Assembly (NCBI RefSeq): GCF_034702125.1
Contig: NC_085872.1
Coordinates: 28,101,634-28,165,633, forward strand
Reading direction: 5' to 3'
DNA length: 64,000 nt
DNA from: Engraulis encrasicolus
Lineage: Eukaryota; Chordata; Actinopteri; Clupeiformes; Engraulidae
The first letter of the stretch is position 1. Every line of letters starts with the position of its first letter. The notes below the pieces were generated by a model, which saw only the letters and a list, made by a program, of their open reading frames with translations, had not been told where the DNA came from and did not search any database. Made by a program: the position numbers and the translations under genes. This document shows positions 1 through 12,300 of the stretch, piece after piece.

Positions 1-2200
1 TTGCATTCTTCTACAAACTATACATAAAACAAAACAATAACAAATCACACTCATATGTATGGTTATGTTTAGTGATCTCTACAGATTATAACTGTGCATT
101 AGCACCTCTTCCTGCACTGCAGAATTCATAGAGACCACATTGGTAAATTGAGCCATTTGCTCCATGAGAACTTGTCCCAGATATATCCGAGACTTCATAC
201 CGTCATCAACACCTTAAAAAAAAACATGAAGAACTTCCATCTGTTCAAGACCAAGACTGTTCAATCTGCACTGGGCATAATGGAATTATGCTATAGACTC
301 AAACCAACATGGAACCAAGTGCTCAAAAAGGCCCATGTGTACAGGTCAGTGTGCACAGTCTTTTTTGAGGTTTAAATAAGCCTAAAACACCCATCTAGTT
401 AGTAGTACAACTAAATGTTAAAGTAACACTGCAAAATTTACTGTGTAGGCCAAAGAACATCACTGTAGGCCTACCGATGAATGCGCTGCCATGCTCTGAT
501 AATGCCTGTGATTCCAACCACAACTGGCTGTGAGCAAACAACCTGACAGCACCTCTGATGGTATATATAGTGTACGACACGGTGCTACATTTGGCATCAG
601 AGTCAGGTGAGAACCGCCACTGGTGTAACCTGTTTCAGGCAGCAAGACACATTCCCTCGCAACATACAGCTGAAATACTGTTGGGGAGAAAGAGACACAT
701 TGTTGTTTTAACTGGGAATGGGGATTGAAAGGGTTGCTCAGTTAACATCAATTAGCCAAATATACAGGTTCACTTGGACATGATTTCAACAGCTCAAATG
801 GTAGGTGTATTCTTCATCATCTTCCGCAGTGCTTTCCTGTCTATAGTGCTTACAATGGGACAGGTCTTGGGACCTAATCAAATAATTCAAAGGGAATTGA
901 AAACTTTATGTAATAACTATGGTAACGATTCCCTTTGCCTCTTTCATTCTGAGTGACTCAGCCTCTCTTTGATGGCTTTATACCTGAACATTCATGTTGT
1001 CACTCAATAGAATTAATTTTGAAATGTTCTTCCTTTTGCATTTCACAGGTAGGCCTACTGTCCCAACTTATTTGAGACATGTTGCAGTTATCAGATTTGA
1101 AATGAGATATGTCCCCCAAAACAATATTTTTCTCTCGGTTTTTAGCCGTTAATATGCTGTCTTTACACTATTCTCCAATGACTGGATTGAATGTTTTGAA
1201 AATTATATTATTTTGATTTTATTCAGTTTTCCAAGTGTCCCAACTTCATGGGAGCTGGAGTTTGTAGGCCTATGCTATGAGTATGAACATGACTTCTATT
1301 AAACATAAGAAGGAACCTGTTATTGACAAATAGGTTTGGATTGAGCTGTGATAGATGAATAAGTGCTGCCATTGTCCTTGAACAAAAAACAAAGGAAATG
1401 AAAATGAAAATGAAAAAGTCTCAGCAGTAGTGGATGGGTCTCCTGCAGTTCATCCCATTCCTGACACATCACATCACAGGAAGCAAAGGGGAGGAGAGTT
1501 GGCCCACACAGCTTTGACCCTGGGCTCCTGGAGGTGCTCTGACTGCCAGAGCCATGGTGTGACAGTTCCACGACCATGTCACTCCATCACATGCCATGGG
1601 CCTTCTGGAGGCGTTAATCTCGGGGTGTAGAGTCGTGAACCACCAGGAGCCAGAGACACAATCAACTGCCATATTAGCCTAATAAATTAAATAAACTTGC
1701 ATATAGTGCAGAAAATATTTATTTGCATAGCGAGGCAAACCCATTCTCCATCCTCACAATGAAAGGTACCCCCCGCCATCCTCCTCCATGACTGAGCATG
1801 TACCCTGAGCATGGTACAGTACTGCCGCACTGCTCCCTCGGGGCACCATTGAGGGCTGCCCCATGTGCACGGTTGAGGCATAAAGGCAATTTCGTTGTGT
1901 GCAATGTGCAGTGTTTACTTGTGTGCTGTGGAGTACTGTGTCACAATGACAATGGGAGTTGGAGTTTCCCAATGGGCTTTCACTCACTTCACTCACTCAC
2001 CTTTCAATCACTGGACATTGTTGGTGCCTAACAAAACTGTATAAAGTTATAAAAAAGTATGGCCTGCCAGGCTATAATACTTTGTAAAAGTATGGCCTGT
2101 CATCTCATTGATATGGATGGAATTGAGAGCTTTTCTCCTGTGTCATGTTGAACCATGTGCTATAGCCTTCTCTCTTGAGTCAAATTTCTGTGTCACATGC
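1..2200. other. Upstream flank, no gene seen
   Basis: AT-rich noncoding sequence with only short chance open frames. A stretch near 1050-1270 carries the direct repeat GTCCCAACTT at both ends and resembles a decayed interspersed repeat, but I cannot assign a family. A TCF/LEF-like CTTTGATG lies at 966-973; a single short motif is weak evidence of regulation. Confidence 0.5.
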
Positions 2201-2218
2201 GAACGTAAGAGTGGAGTT

Positions 2219-2434
2219 GCTACGTTTGCATGAGACATTTAATTCAGAATTAACTCACTTTAATTCTGAATAAAGCTTAATTCTGCTTTGTAAACGTCAT
2301 GTAAACACACAACATCACAATTTGGAATTAAATGAAAGATCAAACTAAACTCGACGGAACTTTTAATAATTAATTAATAATTAATTAATAACTAATTAAT
2401 AATTCAGAATTAGAAATGTCATGTAAACATAGCC
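2219..2434. mobile_element. MITE with ~32-bp inverted ends
   Basis: The left end (GCTACGTTTGCATGAGACAT...) and the reverse complement of the right end (GCTATGTTTACATGACATTT...) match along about 32 bp. The element is flanked by AGTGGAGTT at 2210-2218 and again at 2435-2443. A 9-bp duplication would suit a Mutator-like element; read as 8 bp plus a terminal base it would suit hAT. The middle holds an AATTAATA-rich stretch (about 2368-2402). It has no coding capacity, so it would be a non-autonomous element. Confidence 0.7.
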
Positions 2435-2567
2435 AGTGGAGTTAAATCCAAGTATGGCATGCAGGCTCTAGCCAAAGCACTATACTGTTAATTGCAAATG
2501 AAACCTTTGGTTGGCCCATGGTGCTTGTGCACCTGACTGAGCACCTGAGTTTGTGCTGCTTGGAATG

Positions 2568-2626
2568 TTTGTTTGTTTGTTTGTTTGTTTGTTTGTTTGT
2601 TTGTTTGTTTGTTTGTTTGTTTGTTT
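2568..2626. repeat. (TTTG)n microsatellite
   Basis: About fourteen perfect TTTG units in a row. Confidence 0.95.
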
Positions 2627-3540
2627 AATCCTGTGTTGCCTCTCTTTGCATCCTCATGCAAAGGTGTCTCATGACCTCTCTCTCTCCCATATCAATGGTA
2701 GCATGCTTTTTGATGTAATTACATGATGTAACTACATGGTCTTAATAGTTTATACACCAGATTTTCCACTGTACCTAATGACACCGTAAGAGTACTTCTA
2801 CGTTATATACACACACCTCTCTGTTCTGAGGTCAAACAAAATGCCCCATGTCTAAACATCAGGCTACAGTGTTGCTATACTGTACAAAGTCAGCAGAGGG
2901 CGCTATTGTAACGACACAGTCAGAGCCGCACACAAGTCTGTCTGGGTACAGCCAACTGACTCCTTGGTTCGTCCGTCTGAACAGCATAATATTATATCTT
3001 TTTTTGCAATTGAAGTTGTCTTAGTGTCACTGAGTGTGAATTGGGTGTCACATAAATTCATTTTGAATGGTGGCAATGGCAATGACATTTGCATATTTTA
3101 CACATGTTATTGCAGTGTAAGCACAGCCTATTTGAACTTTCCCGGGAAGTCAGGTCAAACTGACAGTTTTGGCATTAGTGTATGGGAATTGGGAAATGTC
3201 CATATTTATTTCACCTAGGGTGTGTTTGTAACATCGAATGTGCGTAGATTGAATCTCCCGACCCCATCATCTCTGCGCCAGACGGGCAGTACAGCAGTAA
3301 CCTACTACTAGCAGTAGTAGTAGAGCTCTGTTGGATCCAATGCGTTTTACTATAGCCCCGCCCACCAGTCCAAGCACGCCTTAATTGTTGCGCCGCCACT
3401 TCAAGTAGTCCTCTGTTGAAGACTATTTTTCTAAAAACATAAACATCCAAATGTTTTGTAAATGTGCTTATTCATTTATTGTTTCAATTCATTATTATTT
3501 AAGGTAAGTAAAATGTATAATATGCGTCGAATAACAACGT
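2627..3540. other. Proximal upstream region of myc
   Basis: No coding sequence is supported. The stretch holds the CTCF-like motif at 2890-2904, a few CAG/TAG triplets near 3297-3325, and a GC-richer part at 3270-3420 containing a CCCCGCCC box-like string (about 3356-3363). Distal promoter elements of myc would be expected here. Confidence 0.45.
2890..2904 (+). promoter_or_regulatory. CTCF-like motif upstream of myc
   Basis: The 15-mer TCAGCAGAGGGCGCT fits the CTCF core consensus CCASYAGRKGGCRS at 13 of 14 places, plus-strand orientation. It lies about 0.7 kb before the myc promoter. Mammalian MYC also has CTCF binding upstream of its promoter. Occupancy here is inference. Confidence 0.45.
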
Positions 3541-3544
3541 CAGA

Positions 3545-3635
3545 ATTCATGGCGGGAACCACAGCGGATTGATATCTGAGTCTAAAAAAAACAATCTGTA
3601 GTATTAAAACCCGCGGGAGCAGCTGAATCTAGAAA
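3545..3635 (+). promoter_or_regulatory. myc core promoter (P2-like)
   Basis: A perfect E2F half-site GGCGGGAA at 3551-3558 is followed 43 bp later by a TATA-like TATTAAAA at 3602-3609 and the GC-rich CCCGCGGGAG. Human MYC P2 has the same order: GGCGGGAA, then TATAAAA about 30 bp on. Transcription would start near 3630-3640. The order is visible in the sequence; the start site is inferred. Confidence 0.65.
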
Positions 3636-3827
3636 ATTGTTGCGGTAGGCTTGAAAAGTGGAGACACACACGTCTGAGCTCATGCCGCCTGAAATGCAGT
3701 TAAACGTTTGAACCGCTCCAGTCAACTCCCACTTTGGAATATCACTTTCACTTTACTACAGCAAGACTTTGAGTCGTTGACTTGACTTATTTTGACCATT
3801 TTCTCAACGTCTGTATATTGATTTTTG
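3635..3827 (+). other. myc noncoding exon 1 (5'UTR)
   Basis: The exon runs from the inferred start near 3635 to a strong splice donor, TTG|GTAAGT, whose GT begins at 3828. Intron 1 (3828-4233) ends in the pyrimidine-rich ...TTTACTTGCAG at 4231-4233. The exon holds no in-frame coding part and one small upstream open frame at 3682-3711. The last exon base (G) becomes the -3 base of the coding ATG after splicing, giving a G at -3. Vertebrate MYC genes typically have a noncoding first exon like this. Confidence 0.6.
3682..3711 (+). other. Nine-codon upstream open frame in myc exon 1
   Basis: ATG CCG CCT GAA ATG CAG TTA AAC GTT TGA lies wholly in exon 1 and contains a second in-frame ATG. If the transcript starts near 3635, ribosomes would meet it before the myc ATG. 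A role in limiting Myc translation is possible but untested. Confidence 0.45.
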
Positions 3828-4211
3828 GTAAGTATTGCTGCGTTTATTTCCATCCATTAGGCTCATTAACTTTACCAAGTAGGCTATGTATACTGTCTTG
3901 ATTATAGCCATGTACGCACATTGCTGGTACTTAGTAGATTATACAAACATTTAACATGCTTAGTAAATAGTGTATTTCGGTGGTGGGGTGGTAGCACTAT
4001 CCCTGGGCAGTCCATGCGTAGCCTGCATGATGATACTTGCATTTAAATGCCGGTGCAGGCTTGCACTGACAGTTAATGTTAGCGTGAGTTTCTGGACCGC
4101 AATTTCAGTGACCACCTCATACCGACGATTTATGAACACTGTCATCCATGTGTTTAAGCATGCCACTTGTACAGGATACACCAAGCAACAAAAACTTAGC
4201 TCAGATTTTAA

Positions 4212-4928
<717 letters not shown>

Positions 4929-5223
4929 TAGGCGCTGCTAAGCCTATGCTGTTGTATTAATTGGGTGGACAAATTGAAACGACTGTTACATTTAAAGGCG
5001 TTGATTGGGGGGCAACGATGTGCTCAGATCTGGGCAATTAAGTGTTAGATCATCTCGTTGATTGTGGTTGCATAAGGTGGGCTTTCCTCCCCCTGCTTTA
5101 ACCACAACGTGTTAATATAGGATGAAGATGGGCTCACTACTGCATTGCTCTGAAAGGGGAGAGGGCGGGGACGCACCGTAGCTTCTGTTTGATAGTGTGA
5201 CCAATGGCAAATATTTACAGTAG

Positions 5224-5811
<588 letters not shown>

Positions 5812-5941
5812 TATGAACTATGAGAGACTTGATGCTTTGCACCTCTCCCGCCTGAATAGGCTAAAGACTGTTCCTTGAGACCACTTTGGACATTGAAGCA
5901 ATCAGATCACGTTGAACACAGTCTCACTGCCTCATTTACAT

Positions 5942-6442
5942 GGCCTACTGGAAGTTTTTCACTTTGGTTTATTTTGTATTTATTTTTTTTAATGTACAAT
6001 GGCAGACAAACTGACTACAACCCTAAATTAATATTGTGTTTTGTAATATTTGTACATATTTGCGCAGATGTATTTCAGATGTTGTCTTCATTTTGAATTG
6101 TAAAATGTATACAGGTGTAAGTACTCATATAACACAAAATATCTGTCCCTCTATAACACAGTTGTACTGGCTGGATTTCCCTGTTCTGAGGTTGTTGTTT
6201 TTTTGCATGCGGTGAACATGGTCCACCGTTTTGCATTCCAAATGCAGCCGAATGGCCTCTCAGGGGTATTTCACACGGCCTACTGGAAGTTGATCACTTT
6301 GGTTTATTTTGTAATTCATTTTTATCATACAATGGCAAGCAAACTTGCAACCGCCCTAAATTAATATTGTGTTTTGTAATATTTGTACATATTTGCTCAG
6401 ATGTATTTCAGATGTTGTATTGATTCTGAATCATAAAATGCA
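5942..6442 (+). repeat. Direct duplication inside the myc 3'UTR
   Basis: Copy 1 is 5942-6110 and copy 2 is 6277-6442, offset about 333-335 bp. Both start GGCCTACTGGAAGT, share CACTTTGGTTTATTTTGTA, CCTAAATTAATATTGTG and TTTGTAATATTTGTACATAT, and end near ATAAAATG or GTAAAATG. They are clearly related, though diverged by substitutions and small indels. Copies are separated by a unique ~166-bp spacer. Confidence 0.9.
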
Positions 6443-6511
6443 TTTGTTTATACATTTTGTTTGACTTGTTCTTGCCATAGCACTTGTTAGTAACACAAGT
6501 TGTTACCGTAT

Positions 6512-6517
6512 ATTAAA
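6512..6517 (+). terminator. Probable myc polyadenylation signal
   Basis: ATTAAA, the common variant hexamer, follows the second UTR copy. Cleavage would fall near 6530-6540. No AATAAA is seen between the stop codon and this point. Confidence 0.5.
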
Positions 6518-6535
6518 ACTTTTCACCAATTTCTA

Positions 6536-7488
6536 ATATGACTGAAGTTTATAGGGTCATAGAATGTTACACACATTTCCAAGAGCTGAACTTGGTTAAT
6601 CTGGCTGTGTAAGGTGCTAGGCTATCCTTACCAAGTGTTTGAGACAACAGGTAGCCTGCAATCTATCGTCCCTTGCACCTGGCCATTGCTGGCAGAAAAA
6701 GGTGTGCCTGAACTGGCCCTAGACTAGTACAGTTGACTGAAGTAGCTGTCTAAACAGTCTGTTACATTAAACAAAATGCAGCCCACTTTGGGTCCATTGC
6801 CCTTATAGCAGTGGTCTTTATTTTAGGGCCTAAGTATTCAGACCACCAAGTTTTCTGTGGAAAGCAGAGACAAATTAACTTTACTCCCAATGTGTCTACT
6901 TCCTTCTAGTGTGCTTCCTCAGCTTTATTGATTTACGATTTGTCATGAGTAAAAGCTGTGACTTCACAGGACTAAATAATCCCAAAACAAATGCATGACT
7001 TGGATTTCTTTTTTTGATCTTTTCATTGGTGAAGTTTTGCTCTTGGTCTCTGATGTAGTTTCACTGGCATTTTTCTATAGAGGGTAGTTGGCTGAAGGCA
7101 GTGGACCTCTGCTTATTCATGCAGACAACCAGGCCTCTTCACTCTATGTGAAAACACTCAACACTCAATATGTTAGTACCGATTAAGACTTGGTCAATAC
7201 ATTTTTGGAAACAATAAGGTTAAAGAAAGAGGCTGCGCAAAAAGGGGTTAAACATCATCGGCTTGCATGGAGACAAGTGGTGTGACCAATCAACCGGTAC
7301 CTAGATGCATCTGAAACAGACATTTGTCCATTCTGAACATCAATGAATTTCAGCAAACTGGATATAGGCAGAGCATATGCAGTCAGGATCCCACATGCCC
7401 TGTATAAGTCTACATCTAATTGGTGCACTTCCAGGTCAGGTAAAGGCCTCTGTAGGCGACCATATCACCATATCTACAGCCTGTCACC
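6536..7488. other. Downstream flank of myc, no gene seen
   Basis: Only short chance open frames; no splice or repeat structure stands out. Confidence 0.4.
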
Positions 7489-7581
7489 CAGGGCCACTGA
7501 CAGCTTTTGGCATTTGAAAGGCCAAGTCATCTGAAAGCCCGCCGCCCCCCCCAATACATGCAATGTCATAGGGAGCCAATT
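7489..7581 (-). mobile_element. Fragment of CAGGG-ended MITE family
   Basis: CAGGGCCACTGACAGCTTTT, AAGTCATCTGAAAGCCC and ATACATGCAATG match the element at 25466-25624 in the same orientation. The other end is missing. It is the most decayed of four copies in this window. Confidence 0.6.
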
Positions 7582-7635
7582 ACTACCTACCTCTTTAGTC
7601 CTTGCTGTATTTAGAGCAGAAGTTAAGCCACTTCT

Positions 7636-7808
7636 TTTTTTTGTCTTTTATTAATTTATTTATGACAGGCCAGTGAGAGATTGGACAGGAAATGAGTGGA
7701 GAGAGAGAGATGGGGAAGGTTCAGCAAAGGACCCGGGCCAGAATCAAACCCTGGTCGCTAGCATAGCAGCCCAGTGCCCTACTGTTAGAGCCACGGTACG
7801 CTAGGGCC
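7636..7808 (-). mobile_element. tRNA-derived SINE, copy 1
   Basis: On the minus strand the 5' part has tRNA-like A and B boxes (the B box appears here as reverse-complement GAATCAAACCCTGG), followed by the shared middle CACTCATTTCCTGTC and an AT-rich tail. The flanks GAAGTTAAGCCACTTCT (7619-7635) and GAAGTTAGGTCACTTCT (7809-7825) match at 15 of 17 places, a target duplication typical of LINE-mobilised SINEs. It is not a working tRNA gene. Confidence 0.85.
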
Positions 7809-8213
7809 GAAGTTAGGTCACTTCTGTGGTGCAAGTCAAAGTCCAAGAGTCTGCTCTGACTACATGCACATGAATCTGCCTCGTCTATTTCTACTAAAGG
7901 TTGTAAGAGCATAATTAAGTAACCATTATAATACACTACACTACACTTGTTCAATAAAGCACTGATTCTATTTTATTGAACAGTCGCATGCAAACAAGCA
8001 GAACATTCTGCCACCAGGCTACTTCACCCACGTGTCTCCTCATTTAAGTTTTATTTTTATTGTATAAGACACACAGTTAATGAAAGTAATCACATCAGAA
8101 CTTGTTACAGCTGGAAAAGGCTGGGAACTTTAAGGGGGGGAAAACACAATATTGGGATACAATTAAGACTAAATACTGTTCCGTTAATATTCATTTAATA
8201 ATTAATAACATAA

Positions 8214-8407
8214 GGCCCTGCTGTGGCCTAACGGTAGGGCACTGGGTTACTACGCTGGCAACCCAGGTCCGATTCCAGCCCGGGTCATTTGCCAATCTTT
8301 CCCCGTCTCTCTCCCCCCACTCATTTCCTGTCTTTCCTCCACTGTTCGGTCAAAAAAGGCAAAAAAGCCCTAAGATCTATTTATAATAATAATAATAACA
8401 ACAACAA
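8214..8407 (+). mobile_element. tRNA-derived SINE, copy 2
   Basis: It begins GGCCCTGCTGTGGCCTAACG with an A box, has a B box GGTCCGATTCC and the shared CCCCGTCTCTCTCC...CATTTCCTGTC middle. It ends in an (AAT)n/(AAC)n tail. The sequence before it (ATTAATAACATAA) is too AT-rich to prove a target duplication. Confidence 0.85.
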
Positions 8408-9235
8408 AATGTCTGAAAATGTGTACATCTTCAATAAACCTCAATGTCCTATCGGCACTAGAGATGTTGAATCTGTTCCTGTGGAGGGATCTGGTTCACT
8501 GGCACAATACGAAGTAGGGAAAGATCGTTTCAGTGAAAGTGTGTGAGTTGCATTTTCAGGGTTTGTGAATGACATGGTCTCCTCCCAGTCCAGTTTCACT
8601 CTGATACTCTTGGACTCCGACTCCTCTGTGAGGGCAAAGTTTTCTGTGACTGGAGAAGCAGCTGTAATAACTAGGCTATATTCACCAGAATCATACCTTA
8701 TTAGTTAATAGTGGCAATTTTCAGTGCCACTTTAGTCCCAGTTCCCTGTCAAAGTCAAAGTTCTCTGTTTGGCATTTGTGCACAAGCTAGTAGTCCAGGC
8801 ACATTGGAACTCGTGTGCAGGCCATCTGAGTCAATAAATAAGAAATACATTAAAACGTGATCCAAGGCAGATACAGAAAACATCACAATGTCAGATCTTT
8901 TAATTAGCCATCAGTGTTACTGCATCAGGGAAAACGCTGTTTGAAACCCTTGCTTTGAGATACTGTTACTACCATTCACCACCTCCACATCCCAACAGTG
9001 TGTCCATGTGGTGCCCAGACCCAAGTTTGGCCACATCTGCAGTAGGCTGAAGTCCTTCATCTTCTTCTCACAGGCTTTGTACTTCAAGTGGCCACACTGA
9101 TCAGAGCTCCTTAAAAACAGATCTCCTGGTGTCAAACATGTCAAACATCACTCCTAGTAGCCAATAGGCCTACAACGCACACTGACACCACACCATCACT
9201 CAAGTTCATGCAGAGAGCATGGCACAGAGGAGCAG
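8408..9235. other. Noncoding stretch, nothing recognised
   Basis: Short chance open frames only. The stretch leads into the CRE/NRF1 block at 9236. Confidence 0.4.
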
Positions 9236-9420
9236 ACGGCTCGTGACGTCAGAGTCTAGATCTGACACGAAATGCTCTACGATGCGCATGCCTGCAAAAG
9301 CACATGGAGGAGAGGACGTGATTTAGCTGCTAGGTAGCAAATAATTTTAAGCAACATCCGATGTTTAATATCTCTGGCGGAGAGAGAACAGTACAAATAT
9401 GATTGCAAGAGATGACGCTA
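9236..9420 (+). promoter_or_regulatory. Candidate noncoding promoter with CRE and NRF1 motifs
   Basis: A perfect palindromic CRE, TGACGTCA, is at 9244-9251 and an NRF1 core, TGCGCATGC, at 9283-9291. CpGs are denser than in the surroundings. CRE plus NRF1 is common at TATA-less vertebrate promoters. It sits 2.7 kb past the myc polyadenylation signal. No convincing open frame follows, so a noncoding RNA start or an enhancer is more likely than a coding gene. Strand is a guess. Confidence 0.35.
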
Positions 9421-9772
9421 ATCGGAAAATGGTAGGGATCCTTTTCTATTTCCACCAGCATTACAAGACACAACTGTGCACATGCTACCCATCAGTGTGG
9501 GATAGCCTGTTAGCTTGCTTGCTAGTTGCTTCAGTTGAACAGAAGTGTGTGTTTGTTTCTGTGTTATTACGAAAGACTGTAGATTAGTCATAACTGAATG
9601 CAATGCCTACATAATGTATGTAAATAGCGGTGTAAGAGCTTGGTGATGCCATCTGTGATGTGACATTTTACTCCATTGGATAATTATTATTGTTGAGCAA
9701 GTTCAAGTTCTTGTTTAGTTTACAAAGTGTTCCATGAATCCTTCTAAGGTTACTGTAGGACTCGCTGTAGAC

Positions 9773-10138
9773 CAGTGTTTCTCAACCTTTTTTTAGGTGA
9801 GGCACCCTTTCAATTCATGAAGAATCTCAAGGCACCCCAAACCAACAAGCCGGAACATGGCATTACATCCGGTCCGATGCCACACAAGCTTAGAAAAGTA
9901 ACACATTTGGAGACGTCACACGACCTACATTCGAAGTTGCAGCTGACTGGGGCGACCTATATTTACTTTATTGTGCGTAATTGGCAGATGAAAGATTCCA
10001 CTGACTAGCATTAACTTATCAATTTAGACAAATATGTATTATATTACATAATTTATTTATCAGCCACGTTTCCGCGGCACCCCTGAGGGGGGCCCTTGGC
10101 ACCCCAGGGTGCCCCGGCACCCCTGTTGAGAAACACTG
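9773..10138. mobile_element. hAT-type MITE, 366 bp
   Basis: The ends are inverted repeats, CAGTGTTTCTCAAC and GTTGAGAAACACTG, flanked by an exact 8-bp duplication, CTGTAGAC (9765-9772 and 10139-10146). CAG...CTG ends plus an 8-bp duplication define a hAT element. It has no transposase. The exact flanks suggest a fairly recent insertion. Confidence 0.93.
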
Positions 10139-10146
10139 CTGTAGAC

Positions 10147-12168
10147 GAAAAGTGGTGAAAACAAGTTTTCATTATTCAGAAGTGTATTTCCAAAGTCCGA
10201 TCGAGTCATGCAGCCACGTGCAGTTGATTATTAAAATTAGGTGGCGACGACAGTCCCATGAAGGAGAAGGACAACAGTGGCTCATCTTACTGCAGCGTTT
10301 TGAGTTTGATAATATTACTAGGCTACCCGGGAAGTTGTTAATATTTTGAATAGTGCATTATCATTTCAATATATCCCAATCTCTGACAAAATAACTGTAA
10401 AGAACACTGTATTTAAAATGAAATAAGGTGGCAGTCGCTCAACTGCTATGTGTTTGGGACGTCCTTGTGACTCTCATGGATGCGCCTCATAAATTGTGAA
10501 GGGGAGGAAGGCTAGTCATCATGGAGAGGATCTGATACCCCATCCTCCCCTCACCCCTGTAGATTCTGGCACCAGCCGCTAAGCCCGCCCCAGCTCACCA
10601 GAGTTTGCTGGCTCAGTACCAATATTCTCCCTAGTTGTAACTTTGCAGCTAGTCCAACCTTTGAACACTAGCATACACTGATAACACTCAACTCAAATTT
10701 GGCACAGACATAATAACCAGACTTTATAATACTAGGATGAAGGGAAGCACTGAATGAGTGGTAGTGGGCTAATGATGTGAGGCAGAAGGTGTTGTACAGT
10801 CAGCATACAATCACTGGTGTGGCTTTGGTTCATTGCTTGATGTCTGGACTGCAGTGTGCATGTGCACAATGATCGCTGAGGTTAAATTATGCTCTTCCAC
10901 CCCCTCCACTGCATGGTTCATTGCTCCATATACTCTGGGGAGATTACAGACGTTGTCGACAGCAGCTGATGTCTCTCGGGCTGCGTGCATGCATGGATGG
11001 CAACATGCAGGTCTGGACTGGAATCGAAAAACAACCCGGGCACTTTTGACACATGCCAGCCCATCAGACAGCCCTCTGTTTCTCTGATTTGATTTGAATT
11101 GAAATTGTATTCTGTGATATTATGATTAGCTCAGTCCACAGTTCACATATATTACTGTAAACATAGGCCAGTGGGCCATCATCTAAATTCAGAGCTGGTA
11201 TCTAAAGGAAATAAACAAACTAACTAACTCATTAATTAAAAACAACAGCACCGGCCCCCAAGGAGTGTCGGCACTCTGGGGAAATGCCCTGTATACCAGA
11301 TTACCAGTCCAGCCCTGGCTTCCTGCATCCTAGTCTGAGACTGGGCATGTGCAGCATGTACTCATGAAGATCATGCTTGATGGCTGCAAAATGCTTGATG
11401 GCTGCATAATGCTTGCCTGGCCGAAAGCCGACTGTTGACTTCGTCAAACAGTCTGGCGAAAGCTAAGAGGATTCCGTCTCCGTGAAGGGTGGGGAGATGG
11501 TCTGATCTTACTCTGCCATTTAAATACATTGGAGTTCCGAATTCAAATTAAAACCCATATTGTGCTTTATTAGCATGACTGTTACGATATAGTGTTGCAA
11601 AAGCGTACAAATAACAAAACCTAATTGTGAATAGTGATATCTTAACCAATCAGTAACGGACTTGGCGGACTCTCAACTGTTTCCTGATTGGCTAAACAGT
11701 GATCGAACCAACCTAGGAGGCTTTCACCAGACTACAGTCGGTGCGCCGCCAACAATCTTTGGGTGGAGTACATAGGTCCTGGCGTCGCCAGGCTAGCAAA
11801 ATGCCCTCCTGGTATAATCCCAGGAGGGGCATGGAGCCGGTCCTGGCAGGTGTCCCTGCACCGCACGACTGATGGCTCTCTGTCACTTTCACTGAATTGC
11901 CTCTCCGCTAACCTGCTGAGAGTGTCAAACTGGTTGTGTGGTCTGGTCTGGGCTGGTCTGGTCTGATGACCACACGCACGTTTCTGGCAGTGACACATTG
12001 GCTTTTGTGTGCAGCCCAGTTCCTCATTTCATTTGCTCGTTGTCGTCAATCTCCAATCTGGTATATTATCACCTCCAGTGTGAAAAATGGTCATGACATG
12101 ACCTGCCCACACCCCCCCCCCCACCCCACAAACATGGGCTCATTTATTTAGTGTCGTTCTTCGCTGAG
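10147..12168. other. Noncoding stretch
   Basis: No gene is supported. An E-box CACGTG lies just downstream of the MITE at 10215-10220. AAATTAAAACCCATATTGTG and TTTATTAGCATGACTGTTAC near 11545-11590 resemble a dispersed teleost repeat, not assigned. CCAAT-like strings occur near 11645 and 11690. Confidence 0.4.
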
Positions 12169-12300
12169 CTGGGGTGCATTTCTTGAAAGCATAGTTGTTA
12201 GCAAGTTAGTAAGTTGCGTAGTTGCCAATTTGAAATTGCATTGCAAACTGCAAAGTAGCTAACGTAGTTAGCAACTACGGCATCGAAAAATGCAGCCCAG
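12169..12300. mobile_element. 132-bp palindromic MITE, copy A
   Basis: Left end CTGGGGTGCATTTCTTGAAA...CATAGTTGTTAGC pairs with right end GTTAGCAACTACG...TCGAAAAATGCAGCCCAG, leaving a short loop. A second element of the same length and design is at 58123-58254. No clear target duplication was found, so the superfamily is open. Confidence 0.8.

Larger units (their letters stand above)
5812..6535 (+). other. myc 3'UTR
   Basis: An AT-rich UTR of roughly 720 nt. It contains two diverged copies of one ~168-bp block (listed separately). Each copy has the octamer TGTACATA (6051-6058 and 6384-6391), which fits the Pumilio consensus UGUANAUA. The first good polyadenylation hexamer is ATTAAA at 6512-6517. 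Confidence 0.6.

Noticed and set aside
8214..8300. tRNA gene
   Set aside because: A and B boxes are present but belong to a SINE with a shared non-tRNA body and no cloverleaf acceptor pairing.
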